The notes under the pieces are model-generated. The model had not been told where the DNA came from, did not search any database, and worked only from the letters and a program-made list of their open reading frames with translations. A DNA stretch of 64,000 nt from Blasia pusilla. Lineage: Eukaryota; Marchantiophyta; Marchantiopsida; Blasiales. Within the stretch, counting starts at the first letter, position 1, and each line of letters starts with the position of its first letter. The stretch is from assembly GCA_050084515.1 (NCBI GenBank), contig CM114271.1, positions 44,702,001 to 44,766,000 of the forward strand. The letters are read 5' to 3'. Shown here piece after piece: positions 34,641 to 46,991 of this stretch. A program made the position numbers and the translations under genes.

Positions 34641-35325
34641 GAGCATGGGTGCACACTAGTTCGACCACAAGAATTCGCTTGCCATGGATCCAGGAGCACA
34701 TCAGCAGACAGTCTCTGTGCTTCATTTCATTCCATAGGTCAGGAGTGAAACCAATTCAGGATTCATTCAAGTCGGCAAGAGAAAAAAACTAAGCAGCACA
34801 AACCATTACCACATGGAAACTATCCACAATCAAATTCAAACTGGGCATGATGCAGTGTCTATTATTTCACTCTGAAACTCCCACAGGCCCAAAACCAGTT
34901 AGTCCACATTTTGTATAGCTGACAGATGTAATTACTTCACATGACAATGAACAATCAAGACCGGATGAACCGATCTAACAAGATGAAACTTTTCGCTCGA
35001 CTCAAGAATCGCTCTGTATGAGAGGACTATCTGGGGGATAAGGCTGTCTAATACGTGTACAGAAGACTACCATCTTAACTGTGAAGCTACATGACTTCCA
35101 GGATAAGAAACAGCGTGTGGCGAGTTCTTTTTCGCTCTCAGCATATACCTTTTCAAAGATGTTCTCTTTAATTCTATTCTTTTCTATAGAATTTGTTTCC
35201 TTCATTGTGTGTTGGAGACTACTACAAAATTTGATGGGCAGGTGGCGAGGAGGGGTTGAAAATGGTGTTAGGGTGAACATTGGGGGAGATTTCTGTAAGT
35301 ACTGATTGAGTGAACCTCAAGCCTG

Positions 35326-35368
35326 AGCTAGAGTGCATCTCAAGCTCAGCTTGAGATTCACTCTAGCT
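35326..35368. repeat. 43-bp near-perfect palindrome
   Basis: The left arm 35326-35346 (AGCTAGAGTGCATCTCAAGC then T) and right arm 35348-35368 are complementary over 21 bp with a single mismatch and one central base at 35347. It lies about 1.2 kb beyond the AP-3 delta stop codon. Confidence 0.85.
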
Positions 35369-36563
35369 GGAACCCACTTGTATCCTACCCCTTATTTCTA
35401 CAAGAAGAAAATCCATAATTTGCCATATTGACTGCTTCACCATTTTAATAGCTTCTTGCAACCATCATCTATCACAAGAACTAGAATCTGAACACTGGTT
35501 TGAGGAGATCCAGGACCTTCCAGTAACATGAGGGTGGAATAAAGATTGCCATATTCCTTCAAGTGGAAACTACTCTTTGAAGTGTATATCACCCATGAAA
35601 TGGCTGTACTTCAAACTTGCTCTGAAGATATTTATATTTCTGGCACCAGAGATGACTAAGATTTGGTGTTCTGCTCCAGGTGCACAACTACAACCTTAAA
35701 GTCTTACAAACGACACTGTTCTGGATGTTGATGCACAAACTTCATCTTGCTGTTCTCAGACAGTATAACACAATGTCCCCTGCACAAGTTGACCATAGAT
35801 CTTGTAAGACATCATACAAAATATCCTTGTAACTACCCTCTTTCTGACAATACAGAATCCAGAAAAAGTATGATCTGAGCCCCATGTGTCTTCACCAGAT
35901 AGGTGCAACCAACCTACTAAAATCAGCTTAGAGCCACCAGCTAGCCTGCAAACTCCGATATGGCACTCAATCTTCATGAACATCGTGAAAAGGCAATGCA
36001 CTGATATTATTACTGCAATAGAGTGAAGTGAGGTGAAAGGGCATAATAAAGGGCTTCAGTCCTTGCACCCAAAGAGGGGAAACACCAACATTTAAAAAAG
36101 CACATGGCTTTCAATTGCAGACAAAAAAAGAAGAAGCTATGGAGACGTGTGATGCGCACCCTTGCGAGTGCTGGTGGAGCCACTTACAAGTGCCCTGCAG
36201 CTAGCTCAAGGGGTAGCTAGGAATGCATTCCATCTTCAGCGAATGAACAGACACGTCTGTCTCCAACCTCCTCTTATTTTTAACAGTAATCTCATTTTAG
36301 TCCAGGGAACAATCTGTAACACCAAAAAAATGTCACTTTAAAATTCCAACTCACCTTGAGCAGTTCAATAGCAATCATTCTCTTTACTGTTGCACATTCT
36401 CAACATGACTTTCAATCTTGAAGGATAACCAATCTGAGGAGCAAGAAAGGGGCATGATTCACAAGCTTAGCAAAATACTGCTCACCATAATAAGAAAGCC
36501 GAAATGCTGGTGAACTCGAGATTTCTGGAGCTGAATCTTGAGTCATTACTAATCCACATTCAA

Positions 36564-39500
36564 TCAAAGTAAAAAATCTGTACCAGGAGTACTGTAATTT
36601 ATTTTGTGGCTGGGACTGTTTGCTCTGTGCCGCCCAGATCTACGGGTCTTTGACTTTCCTTGAGTTTTCCGTGGTGATTTCACTGCATCAGACCTCTCCT
36701 CTTCATCGTCATTGCTTGACATTACCCTCCTTCCATGTCTAGATTGTCGATGTTTACTCAAGGACTTGGTGTGGTCTGGTTTCTTGCTGGCACTTGCTGT
36801 GTTGGAGTCATTTCCACTGGACAAATTTGCATCTCTTTCCAAGCATAACTCATCACGTTTCGTAGCGGATGCCTGATCCTTGAAGCTGTTCTCTCTTTCT
36901 GCATGCCTTGATGTGCGAATCCCCCTGGGGCGGTGTGGACGTACTTTTCCAGACTCCCTGACCTCATCCCCAAGTGTAGGAGTATGGTGCTTGTTGCTAG
37001 ATCGTGAGTCGCCTGCAAGCACATCCCTAATGGCACTCGAAATGAAGTCGTCCTTAAGATCCTTCATCTTCAGCTTTGAAGATAACTTGGAGTGCTCTTC
37101 CTCTCCATCCAATTTCACAACCACGGGTCTGACCTTCGCCCGACGAGGCTTTGTCCAGCCTAATGAACTATCCACAGGAGGAACATAACCTCCAGAAGTT
37201 GAGGGTAGTGCTGTAGCATCCACATGTGCAGCTGGAAGTCCATCTCCAGTAGGCAGGTAAAAATTCTCATGGCGTAGCCTATGCTGTGCCAAAAGTGCCG
37301 CACTCTCGTCCACCTGTGGGCCTACTCCTCTCTTACTATGAGATGTGAACAGTGTTCCATCTTCCCACTCCCGTTGACCTTCTCTGTCAGTAGAACCCTC
37401 CGTTATCTCCTGATTCTGCAGGGGACCCAAAACATCCAGATTGTCTATAATCAGTCCCTCTGGGGCTACTACCCTGCCTTGTGCATGTCTTGATACGGGG
37501 CCCATTTCAACATTAAAGACCCCCTCCAAAGCATCCAGCATTGCTTTGATACCCGAAAATTGCCGGGAATCCAAACGACTTAGCGAGCCAAGTCCGGGTA
37601 CGTCTTTGAAAAATTGGAGCACACCTACAAGATTGGATGCCCTTTCCTGCACTTCGACATCCGCACTATGAACCATCGGTCTAACATTTTCCATGATCAA
37701 TTTCACCAAAGCACTTAATGACCCAACGACCATCTGTGGTTCCTCCTTGATAACATAATCTTCCTGGTTCACAGGCTGGAGTTCCATTGTATTTTCAACT
37801 CTGGTGCTGCAGCTTATATTCCCCTCTTGTAAACCTGCTCCTTCTCCATGAGCATCTAGAGAACCTTCTGCTATCGCATTTGTTGATGAAACCCAAGACT
37901 TCCCAGTCGTGGACGTGGACACAGGGGCAGACAAATTCCCTGAACCGTCGTTATCATGACTCCCAGCGAAACCAGCGTCCGAAAGATTATGCTTATAAAA
38001 CCTCGAAGCATAGGAAACGAAAATCTTGAGCACAGCCTGTATGTAGATTGCACGCACAGAGGCTGGCAGTAGTTTCGTTCGAGGTTGAAGAAGGCCCTCG
38101 ATGAGCTCATAAGGGTTGTGAGAAAAGGCAACGTATTCTCCAGTAATCCATGCTGCAGCAGCGAGGACTCCGTGGAACGAACTAAGACCCACCAGGGCAG
38201 GGTCAAGAACTAATTCACGTCCAGCTTTCAGAACATCAGCTGTCACTGATTTTACTCTAAATCCTATGTCGATGAGTTGTCGTCCTATCTCTTCTCCTTG
38301 GTCGCAGCGGGGAATGCGTGCCATCTCCACCAAAACGGACAAGTACCATGTGAAATCCGAAATCAAATCGTATTGATCAGCACTGCACGTAGATAAAATT
38401 ACACGTAGAAGCTCGTTGCAGAAAGTTGGATCTGTTTTGTGGGCCTGCTGAAGTAAGACCTGCACAGTTTCCGTGACGTTGGCATCCGAAACCATACCAA
38501 TGATGAGGCGTAAAGAACCCTTTTGGATGCCTGGATCCTCGTGACTGAGACAATCGGTGATCACATCTTTGTTCTCTATTACAGCCCAAGGGTGCGCAGA
38601 CATAAGGTTGGCCAGAGCCCGCAATCCCAAGTACTTAAGATTATGGTCATCGTCTCTCATCAGCTCGTTTAGGTTTTCAACGCACAACTTCACCGCAACC
38701 TCATGTTGGGCCAGCCCTACGGTCACGGTATTAATGCACTCCAGTAACAATGACTTCGCGCCTGTCTTCGTTCTGTTCTTTCTCATGAGCTCGCACAGAG
38801 GCTCGGCGAGTTTTCTTCCAAGTCGAGGTTCTAAAGGAGCGAGGGCACCAAAAATCTTCATGAGTTTTATGGCGAGCCAATTACTCGGAGATCCAACTAA
38901 AAGCTTGTAGAATTCGGGAGCTAGAGGCAGGTATGGCTTTGGGTCTTTCAGAGTCAATTCACACAGGACACTGACCGCTGCAGTGACTACGGAGGGATCG
39001 CTGTCGCTCAGTTTCTCTACCAGCCGCTTGAATGCCACTCTTATGGCATCCGGGTACTGCATGAAGACTCGTAGTAGGGCGACTGTAGCCTTCTTCCTGA
39101 CAAATGCACGGCCGCTAGCCAACAGATTGAAAATATCTGGAGTCAAATCCCGAGCGAGATCCGGTGTAACTATTTTACTGAGGCATTCGAGGGCTAAGGC
39201 CGTCTCGTACTCGTTATTCCCACCCAAATCTTTCTTCATAAGATTGGTTATGAGTAGAAGAACGTCCGTTCTCTCGCTGAAGCTTTGAGAGGCAGCTAAG
39301 TAGCCCACTTTCCTGAGAGAGAATCTTTGCATGCTCATCACTTCCACCACGTGGAACGCAGCCCAGTCCATATCTGTGCCCTGAAGCATGTGCAAGTAGG
39401 TGAGCTTCTGCAGCGCTACCGCTTTGGTGCTGGCATCGGTCGACTTAATCTCCCTTTTCACCTCCTCAAGCGCTTTCGCCAGATATTTCGCCTCTCCCAC

Positions 39501-39575
39501 AAACTGCACTCGCAATCCCTTCACCATATCCTCCAAGCTTCTCTGGAAAAACGACTCGATCATGGTGGCGGCCAT
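36564..39575 (-). CDS. AP3D: AP-3 complex subunit delta (delta-adaptin), single exon
   Basis: This is the large delta subunit of the AP-3 adaptor complex, which sorts cargo from Golgi/endosomes to the vacuole. The ATG at 39575 gives 1,003 residues; the next ATG, at 39563, begins IESFFQRSLEDMVKGLR, the conserved start of plant AP3D. The adaptin N domain follows with armadillo/HEAT-type repeats: LQKLTYLHMLQGTDMDWAAF, ALECLSKI..DLARDLTPD, LPLAPEFYKLLV, NLKYLGLRAL and ITGEYVAFSHNPYELIEGLLQPRTKLLP. After about residue 560 comes a low-complexity hinge, then the short LLAQHRLRHENFYLP and RPVVVKLDGEEE motifs. A basic Ser/Lys/Arg-rich tail ends in DFLL, as in Arabidopsis. The open frame extends 56 codons upstream from a TTG, but that part lacks an ATG and is not conserved. 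The gene has no intron, as in Arabidopsis. Confidence 0.97.
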   Translation of the reverse strand: MAATMIESFFQRSLEDMVKGLRVQFVGEAKYLAKALEEVKREIKSTDASTKAVALQKLTYLHMLQGTDMDWAAFHVVEVMSMQRFSLRKVGYLAASQSFSERTDVLLLITNLMKKDLGGNNEYETALALECLSKIVTPDLARDLTPDIFNLLASGRAFVRKKATVALLRVFMQYPDAIRVAFKRLVEKLSDSDPSVVTAAVSVLCELTLKDPKPYLPLAPEFYKLLVGSPSNWLAIKLMKIFGALAPLEPRLGRKLAEPLCELMRKNRTKTGAKSLLLECINTVTVGLAQHEVAVKLCVENLNELMRDDDHNLKYLGLRALANLMSAHPWAVIENKDVITDCLSHEDPGIQKGSLRLIIGMVSDANVTETVQVLLQQAHKTDPTFCNELLRVILSTCSADQYDLISDFTWYLSVLVEMARIPRCDQGEEIGRQLIDIGFRVKSVTADVLKAGRELVLDPALVGLSSFHGVLAAAAWITGEYVAFSHNPYELIEGLLQPRTKLLPASVRAIYIQAVLKIFVSYASRFYKHNLSDAGFAGSHDNDGSGNLSAPVSTSTTGKSWVSSTNAIAEGSLDAHGEGAGLQEGNISCSTRVENTMELQPVNQEDYVIKEEPQMVVGSLSALVKLIMENVRPMVHSADVEVQERASNLVGVLQFFKDVPGLGSLSRLDSRQFSGIKAMLDALEGVFNVEMGPVSRHAQGRVVAPEGLIIDNLDVLGPLQNQEITEGSTDREGQREWEDGTLFTSHSKRGVGPQVDESAALLAQHRLRHENFYLPTGDGLPAAHVDATALPSTSGGYVPPVDSSLGWTKPRRAKVRPVVVKLDGEEEHSKLSSKLKMKDLKDDFISSAIRDVLAGDSRSSNKHHTPTLGDEVRESGKVRPHRPRGIRTSRHAERENSFKDQASATKRDELCLERDANLSSGNDSNTASASKKPDHTKSLSKHRQSRHGRRVMSSNDDEEERSDAVKSPRKTQGKSKTRRSGRHRANSPSHKINYSTPGTDFLL

Positions 39576-40340
39576 TCTGCACGCCCGGCCGGATCCACCT
39601 TGTTCTACAACCCCAATCCCCAATCTCTCCGAGGCCTTCCTCAACCCCAAACTCCCACTCCACCCTCCTCCGCCAACGAAAGCATCCTGTCCGGACCCTC
39701 TCCTTCCAATGCCGACCGCAATTCCGCCCCTGCTCTGCTCCAAATCCCTCCGCCCTCAATCGATCGCCACAGACCAAGCCAGCCACCACCATCCCCCATC
39801 GTGCATCAAACGCATCGTTGCAGGGCTGAAGCAGAAATAATCCCCATCTCGCTCACATCCATCAATCTCACTGCATCAAACTCATCGCTACACACGGCTG
39901 AGGCAGACGAATTCCCCATCGCGCTCACATCCATCACTCTCACTCACGCACCCCCCTATCGCTCCGATTGCGCACCACGACGCGCTCGCTCGCTGACTGA
40001 CTTGCACAGACCCCACCCCCACACCCACAGTCCTGCGCTGGGACGTCCCTCGTTCTTCTTCCTTCTTCTTCCTGTGGTTCTTCCTGGGGCTGACGGAGGG
40101 CCGACGGAGCCGTCGACGAGGGCGTGCCACCTGGGCGCCGCGGTGGAGAAAGAGCGGGCAAGCGGAAAGACGGACCATGCGCGGGCCGCGCGGCAAAGGC
40201 TGGCGAGCGTGGGCCCCAGGAGGCTTTCCCTCTCTTCTCGCGCCACCTCTCACCGTGGTCGCGAGTCGGCTTCTCGGCGGGTGACGGACGGACTTGTCTC
40301 GGTAGCGCGTTATGTCGTGGTTTCGTAGAAATCATCCGCC
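39576..40340 (-). promoter_or_regulatory. GC-rich 5' region of the AP-3 delta gene
   Basis: About 750 bp of C- and TC-rich DNA (on the plus strand) precede the AP-3 delta start and end abruptly at AT-rich DNA near 40350. It most likely holds the 5' UTR and core promoter. Overlapping long frames on both strands have biased composition and no family signature. No TATA box was pinned down. Confidence 0.5.
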
Positions 40341-43300
40341 TCCTTAGATTTCACCGGTGGAGAACAAAATAATTAACATATACTAGTATAACATATTCAC
40401 ATATGGAGGATGATAACATGAAATTATCTTTTTTAAAATTTATTCAGTAAAGTTTATTTTTTTAATTAAAAATTATTTATTTATAATGCATGAATTTGGC
40501 TTAAGAAAAATTTCATCTATTCTATTTTCTAATTTTAGAAAAAAGAATTTATCCTTTTTCCAATCCCCATCTTTCAATAAGTAAGAGAAAATCACTTATT
40601 TTGATGAATTTTTTTCTCAAAAGAGGGGTTAAAATTTTCTACCAATCTAATTTCAAAATTAAAAATAACAGAAACAACATGTCTTCCATTATTTTGAAGA
40701 ATAATTCTTGTCCCATTAGTTTCCTATTATCCTTTTCATTTTTTCCCCAAAGGAAAAGTAATTTTGCCTCAAAACTAAACTTTAAACATCATTTAAAATT
40801 TCCAAACAAGAAAAGAGAATAGAAATTAAAGAGACTCTATAAGATTTCATGGGGAAGATGTTTGAATTTGAGTTAAGTAGGTTATTTATTTTTTAATTAA
40901 AATTTTTAATTATTAAAATTTTTAATATAATTATTAAAATCTTACCCATTCTTGTTTTCTGCTTGGTATAGGGTAAAATTAAAAGAAAAAAATCATGAAC
41001 TGGCTTCATGGACATTATGATACGTGTCATTCAATCATTTGTCTTCACAATGAGCTAACGCGCTTAATAATAAGATGTGTTTAGTTTTCTTTTCTTTTAG
41101 ATAATTTAAATGGAAAAAAATAACGAGAAGTCTTAAATTTTTTAATTTCAAATTTTTAATAATTTTTCATTTTTAAATCTTAAAAGAGTGATTGCATTTC
41201 AGTTTTAAATAATACCTAACTATCCTAAATAATTTAGGTCCTTCAATAAAGTTCAAATCATTTCCATTAAGTTTAAATATTTCCAAATGTCAAGATTACA
41301 TTAGTTGGTGAGGAGCCCCTAAAGCAAATTCCTCTCATTTCTACTTTTCCCTTTTCACTCTTCCTACCAAAATAACATCCATTAACTAAATTATAAAATA
41401 TTTTAATTAACTAAATAATTTCACTTTTCCATTAAATTTAATTTTCCTTTCCTAAAATATGGAATATGAATTAACATGATTGTTTTAAAACATAATCGTA
41501 TTTTTCAATTAAAATATTAAATAAAATTTTAATTTTTTAAAAAACTGAGAAGAGTAATAACATTTGCTATTCTAAGTAATTCCACTCCTCACTTGAAATT
41601 TTAATGATATTCCATTCCCCTAAATAATTACACCCTTTCGTAAATAAAATAAAATGTCTACTCCTTATCCATTAAAATTTATTTTTCCTTCCCATCAAAT
41701 ATGAGTCAAGGAATAAAATTACATTTTTTGGTTTTTTTTATTTTATTTTTTTATTAGTTATTATACACACTTAGGATCATTCATTATAATTTAATTAATT
41801 AATTCAAAAATCATTTTCTGATTCTATTCAATTTCATTCTTTCTACCCATCTAATGGGACCAAAGGGAAAAAATCAAAGCATGTTGTTATTTTGTCCTAT
41901 TGTCTTAATATTGTGCATATGGAGTCGCCAATTATTATATAGATGTGTTGTGGAGTTTTGTTAAAAAAGAAGTTCTAAAACCAAAAATATATATGTCCAT
42001 CCCGTGTAAGAAAAAAATTAATGCTACACATAATTTGTGATTAAATATTTAACTAAATCTCATAACTCTTAATTTATCTCTCAAATGATTAATAACATGT
42101 AATAATAAAGCCGACTATGTTGACCAACATGGTAATTTCACACAAACGATAGAGAGAGATGAACTAGATAGAGAGCCATAAGATCATCAGGATGGGTTTA
42201 GTGTATCTCAAGAAAAGGGAGAGAAAAAAATTATGTTCCAATGGTTTGTAAGGGAAAATTCTTGCTTTTTACATGTGTAGAAGAATTAAATATAGATGAT
42301 ATTTTATGGTTGAGTGATGCAAAATCAAATGTTAATATGGATTAGAAAATTCCCACTTATGAAAAGGTCTTAGATGAGTGGTGAATCTTGTGCTCAACAC
42401 AAAAGAAAAATTCTGGAAAATTTATCTAGATAAGAGGTGGAAGAAGTCTACTATATCATGCAATATATACTTTATTTAGGAGCATGAATTTGGTTTTGTA
42501 TATCTTTGGACCACAAGGAAATAAAAAAGATCCCTACTATTTGGCCATATTCATTGGAATTAAAGAATTAGCCAAAAAGCATTTGAGAATCTACACGTCA
42601 AAGTGAAGGATTTACTACACTAATTGGTAGTTAGTTAGTGTATATTAGTGGCATTGAAATTTTACTACTTTAAGTTATGTTGACATTTTTTTTATCAAAA
42701 CTTGAGATTAGACTTTATGCTTTTCAAACTTCGCATGAAGCTTTGGAATGAGTTCGAAAAATTTATCTATATATCTATATATTTATTTATTTATTTATTA
42801 TGTGAGGATTTATTTTATGTAAGTACTTGACTTTGCTCATTTTGTTCCATATTGCATGGTCTATCGTGCATTAATAAAATTCATTGTATAGTGTTATAGG
42901 GTCTTAAATAATTTAATAGTTAGATTCATAAGATAATAAAATATAATAACTTTTTTTCACATCTTTTCTTATTATTAAAATTTTAAATTAAAATCCTAAT
43001 TATCTCAAAATCCCAAACCAATTGTCTCAATTAGTTGGAATAGTGATTTTTGTTTAATTTTCCAAGCTACAAAATAATGCCATTAAGGAATACTATCAAT
43101 TTCCCTAGAAGAGCTTTATGATAGCACAACAAGTAGTTTTACATAGGCATCTTCCAAAATCACTATTGTAGGAGCTTGAAGGATAAAATCATCTTGGTTG
43201 TCAAGATATAAGTGTAAGCCCATCAAAAATTATTTCTCATATTTAATGCTTAACTTAGCCCTCTGAAATAAGTTTACTTTTGCTCTTCAAATAATTAAGT

Positions 43301-43451
43301 TACTATTCCTCTTCCCCCAACATGTTTTTCTTTATTAGAAAATGACATGATTACTCATAACTAGAACTTTTATTTAATTAGTCTTTCACTACTCCTTTAA
43401 GATTAATTTCTTTCAAAAGTTCCAATCACTTTCTTATTCTATTATATCTTA
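40341..43451. other. AT-rich spacer without recognisable gene
   Basis: The base composition is strongly AT with many TTTAATT and AAATTTTAAT runs on both strands. No frame above about 70 codons, domain or splice structure was supported. Repeats of TATTTATTTATTTATT occur near 42780. Confidence 0.6.
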
Positions 43452-43969
43452 CTAGTATATGCATACTTGTGCGATGCATCACTAAAGATTTTACCAAAAA
43501 TTATTAGCATAATAAAATATTTCCTCAAAAAGAGGGAAGACACATACATTGTATCCAATTGTAGATGGCTTCAACCAAAGATGAGAGAGAACTCTTCCTC
43601 CTTGTAGGAAGACTTTTGTTGCTTGAATGATATAGATACTTCACGATTGCAAAAAAAAGTATACCAAACTAGAGCACTTTTTTCCAATCAACTCTTTCTA
43701 TTGCAAGCACTATTATTGCTGAAGGTATGGCCAAATTTTTATACTTTTCATGCCATTTTACATTGCTATTGTAGGTTTGTATCAACACATAGACATCAAA
43801 ATTCCTAAATCATGCTAAGGATGAAGAGAGGTAACATCCCAAAAAAATTTAAGAGGAATTCTTCGAGTAAAGATTTGCTAAAATATTCTATTGATTTTGA
43901 TTCTTTATGGGATTCATATATTTAGACCAATAATGTTTAGGCGCCACATTCAAGTGAAGATTCCATGGT

Positions 43970-44009
<40 letters not shown>

Positions 44010-44402
44010 AAGAGCTAGTGTATTGCTCGTAAAGGGAAGAGATTAATGATGCTGCACATAAAGGGAAGAGATTAATGATGTTGCACATATTTCTCGCTGC
44101 CCGTAGCATGTGAAACATTTTCTTGCTGCCTAGTTGCCACGTGTCAAGCAGAAAGGTGTTTGCAAATCATGAAGGAAATTTCCCATAATAACATAGATAA
44201 GGTGCCCGTATAATGCATGAGAAGTAAAAAGGTGTTTGAAGTGCTAGTGTATTGCTCGTGAAGGGAAAAGATTAATGATGCTGCACATAATTTCTTTCTT
44301 GTTGCCCATAGCATGTGAAAATTTTTCTTGCTGCCTAGTTTGCCACGTGTCAAGTAGAAAGGTGTTTGCAAATCAAGAAGGCACTCTCCCATAATAATAT
44401 AG
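43452..44402 (-). mobile_element. 951-bp non-autonomous Helitron
   Basis: On the minus strand the element begins at 44402 with TCTATATTATTATGGG and ends at 43452 with CTAG. The flanking host bases are A before the TC and T after the CTAG, the usual A/T Helitron insertion site. About 10 bp before the end is a hairpin formed by two ATGCAT arms around a 9-base loop. A second internal 5'-end-like sequence, TCTATGTTATTATGGG, starts near 44206, so the element contains a tandem or nested partial copy. It carries an (AT)n run at 43973-44007 and no coding frame. Confidence 0.72.
43973..44007. repeat. (AT)n microsatellite
   Basis: About 35 bp of alternating TA inside the non-autonomous Helitron. Confidence 0.97.
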
Positions 44403-45125
44403 ATATATATATATATAGACTCAATCTCCAATGTTATTCGATGTGATGATTGTAGAATTTGTATCATCAATGACTCTAATTTGTGATGGAAGAATAGTTG
44501 TATCTCTTAATAAGTTGATGTCACGAAACCTTCAGGGATCGTATCCATATATAGTGTGAGTAAGATCACTTATCTTCTTACTCTTAGTCACCATATTAGT
44601 TGGAAGTTGTATGAAACCATCTCTTACGTCGACGTGCAAAGGTGCACGACCCTCTCCCACCTCCATTAATCAATTAGCACAAGATTGTTGATGAACATGC
44701 ATATCACCTTCAAAATTTAGAATCTTCATGTTTATTGTAAGATACATCATCCTAACATGAGACCGTAAAGTTGATGTCTTAAAGGTAGTTTGGATCCTTT
44801 TTGGAAAATCTCCATGACAAACTACAAGCAAGAATCTTGTGCTTCTTCATTAGTTAGGGTTTGAATGTTATTTTCAAATTGAATGATGACACATGATTTC
44901 AATTGACTCAAATTTCATTTTTCTTGAAATTGTTTCTTATTGTTTTCCAATATGTTTAGACTATGTTTGCATCATACCACAACTTCACATGCTTCAAGTA
45001 ATAAGACATATGGCTAAACATGAACGTTTCAGGAACATTCAACAATGACCAATACTTGCTTAGAGAGAGGTGAAAAAATTTAAGACACATATAAGGAATT
45101 CCAAACATAAAGATTATTATGTTTG

Positions 45126-45174
<49 letters not shown>

Positions 45175-46940
45175 ATGCTCAACAAATAGATGCATGAGTA
45201 ACTAGGATCCAAATTAATCCAAACAAAGTCGATTCCAAGCTTACATAAAGACATATTATGGATATTCTAAGCGAAAGTCTTCTAGGCTAGTCCATCATTC
45301 TATATGTTTATTAGAGCTACTTGAATGTTTCACCATAGCTATACAAATGGTGGTCACCAAAGTTTTCCTGGGATATTTCATGTTTATAGTAATGGCAAAA
45401 GAGAGCGTCCCTTTCACTAGTGACATAGATAAAAAAATTTAAAAAAATTGGGGTAATGTGGTACGCAAGGGTCATGGAGGGACGAGGATTTTGGCGTTTA
45501 CCTTTGAACCGAAATAGCAAGGAATAAAAAAAAACAACCATCTCTCACCTAATTCGCCTTATGACAGACACCATTGAAAAGTACCAAGGGCTCTCCTAGA
45601 GCCATACAACCCATAGAGTATTTCTTTTAGGCGTGTCAAGCTAAGGACTCCCTGTCTAACCCCATCAATATATAAAGGCATTCCTCCCTAACTAATCATT
45701 CATGTGTATGGATCTTTTCAAATATTGAGGTTACTCTTACTTGCCAAATTTGGGATATGTTCCATCCTAGAGTTTGTATTTCGTACATCTATAGTCCATT
45801 AGTACTATATTACACTTGTGGATTTGCACAAAACCCCTTTAAGTAGTCTTTTCTTCTCTTAGAAAATTTCACTTCTTTTAGTAAATAAAGACTTCACTAT
45901 CTTAACATATATATATAGTAGTTGGTTATCTCATGTGTAGAATATGACAAAATAGTAACAAGTTTACAATTTTATCCCTTAATTCATATTTGATATTTTA
46001 CATATAAATTAAAATTCACTAATTAAAATTAAAATTTGATTTAATTAATGTATGTTATTTTGAGCTGGAAGAATATTAAACTTCTTATGCATGGGTGGAG
46101 TTATTTAGGAGAATGGGATATGATTTAAATTTCAATCAAGAGTAGACTTGTTTACAAGAGCGGAATATTGCTACTCGTTTGAATTTTAAGAAAATAAAAT
46201 TTATTTAAAACTTTCATTATTTAAAAGAATGATTTTCGTTGGCATGCTAAATAGTAATATAAATGTGGAATCGGACGTCATAAAACGTCTCATTGACATT
46301 TGGCTTCTGACAACCTTTTCAAGTTCAAAGGGGACGAGCATTTCGAGAGTGGAAAATTTTATTTTGGTTCTTTTCCCTCCTGAAATTGGAATGCACAAAG
46401 CCAAAAACAAAGGTGAGTGCGATTATTCCTCGTCCTGCCTGCCGTACGCTTGATGATGGAGGAGGCAGTGGTAGTTTTTTCTCCCTCACAACGGATATGG
46501 AGTGGACAACTGCGCGACTCAAACTGTAAAGCGGAGCTTTGACATTGCTCTAGCGTATGATTTGTGGAACTTATTTCTCCGCTAACACTTCGCTTTCGGA
46601 GAGAGCATCGCTTTGGTTCTGTGGCGCATTCACCATCACCGACTGTGTCAATGCAAGACTCCATTTTCCATGACTGTATGTGTACATCTGGTAGCTAGCT
46701 TCCTTTCTGTGGTCACCAATTGGCCACGCGCGTTTGAGGATTGAGAACTGGTCAGCGGGGTAGATCTAGCATCGGCAAGGGTTTGATGATACAGCTGTTC
46801 AAAAGACTCCGTGGCATTCGATTGCATCGGCAAGGATGTGATGATGTAGCTGTTGAAAAGATTATCTGCCATTCGATCGCAGACCACCGCGTCGGTTTCA
46901 ATTGGAACTGCTGTCTTTCGACAGAAGACTAGGCCGGAAT
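44403..46940. other. AT-rich spacer, becoming mixed in composition after 46200
   Basis: No gene was recognised. A (GA)n microsatellite lies at 45128-45171. From about 46200 the composition becomes balanced, and short unrecognised frames occur on both strands. At 46755-46850 a block containing GCATCGGCAAGG.T.TGATGAT is present twice, about 75 bp apart. Confidence 0.4.
45128..45171. repeat. (GA)n microsatellite
   Basis: About 44 bp of uninterrupted GA/AG dinucleotides. Confidence 0.97.
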
Positions 46941-46991
46941 TCGCTGAAGAGCTCCGACAAGCATGGAGCTAAGGTGCTTTAGGAAGGGCTT

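Larger units (their letters stand above)
33306..36563. other. Spacer between CCMH and the AP-3 delta gene
   Basis: No supported gene. A small plus-strand frame at 33534-33833 has no recognisable signature. 33840-34330 is AT-rich. 35400-36563 probably contains the 3' UTR and downstream region of the minus-strand AP-3 delta gene. It includes the tandem repeat at 34494 and the palindrome at 35326, listed separately. Confidence 0.5.

Noticed and set aside
39576-39743. 56-codon N-terminal extension of AP-3 delta
   Set aside because: It begins with TTG, not ATG, is Gly/Arg-rich, and has no counterpart in plant AP3D. The conserved start is at the ATG of 39575 or 39563.
39327-40328. 333-codon plus-strand frame opposite AP-3 delta
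   Set aside because: It is antisense to conserved AP3D codons and then runs through C-rich 5' DNA. No domain is present, so it is a shadow of composition.
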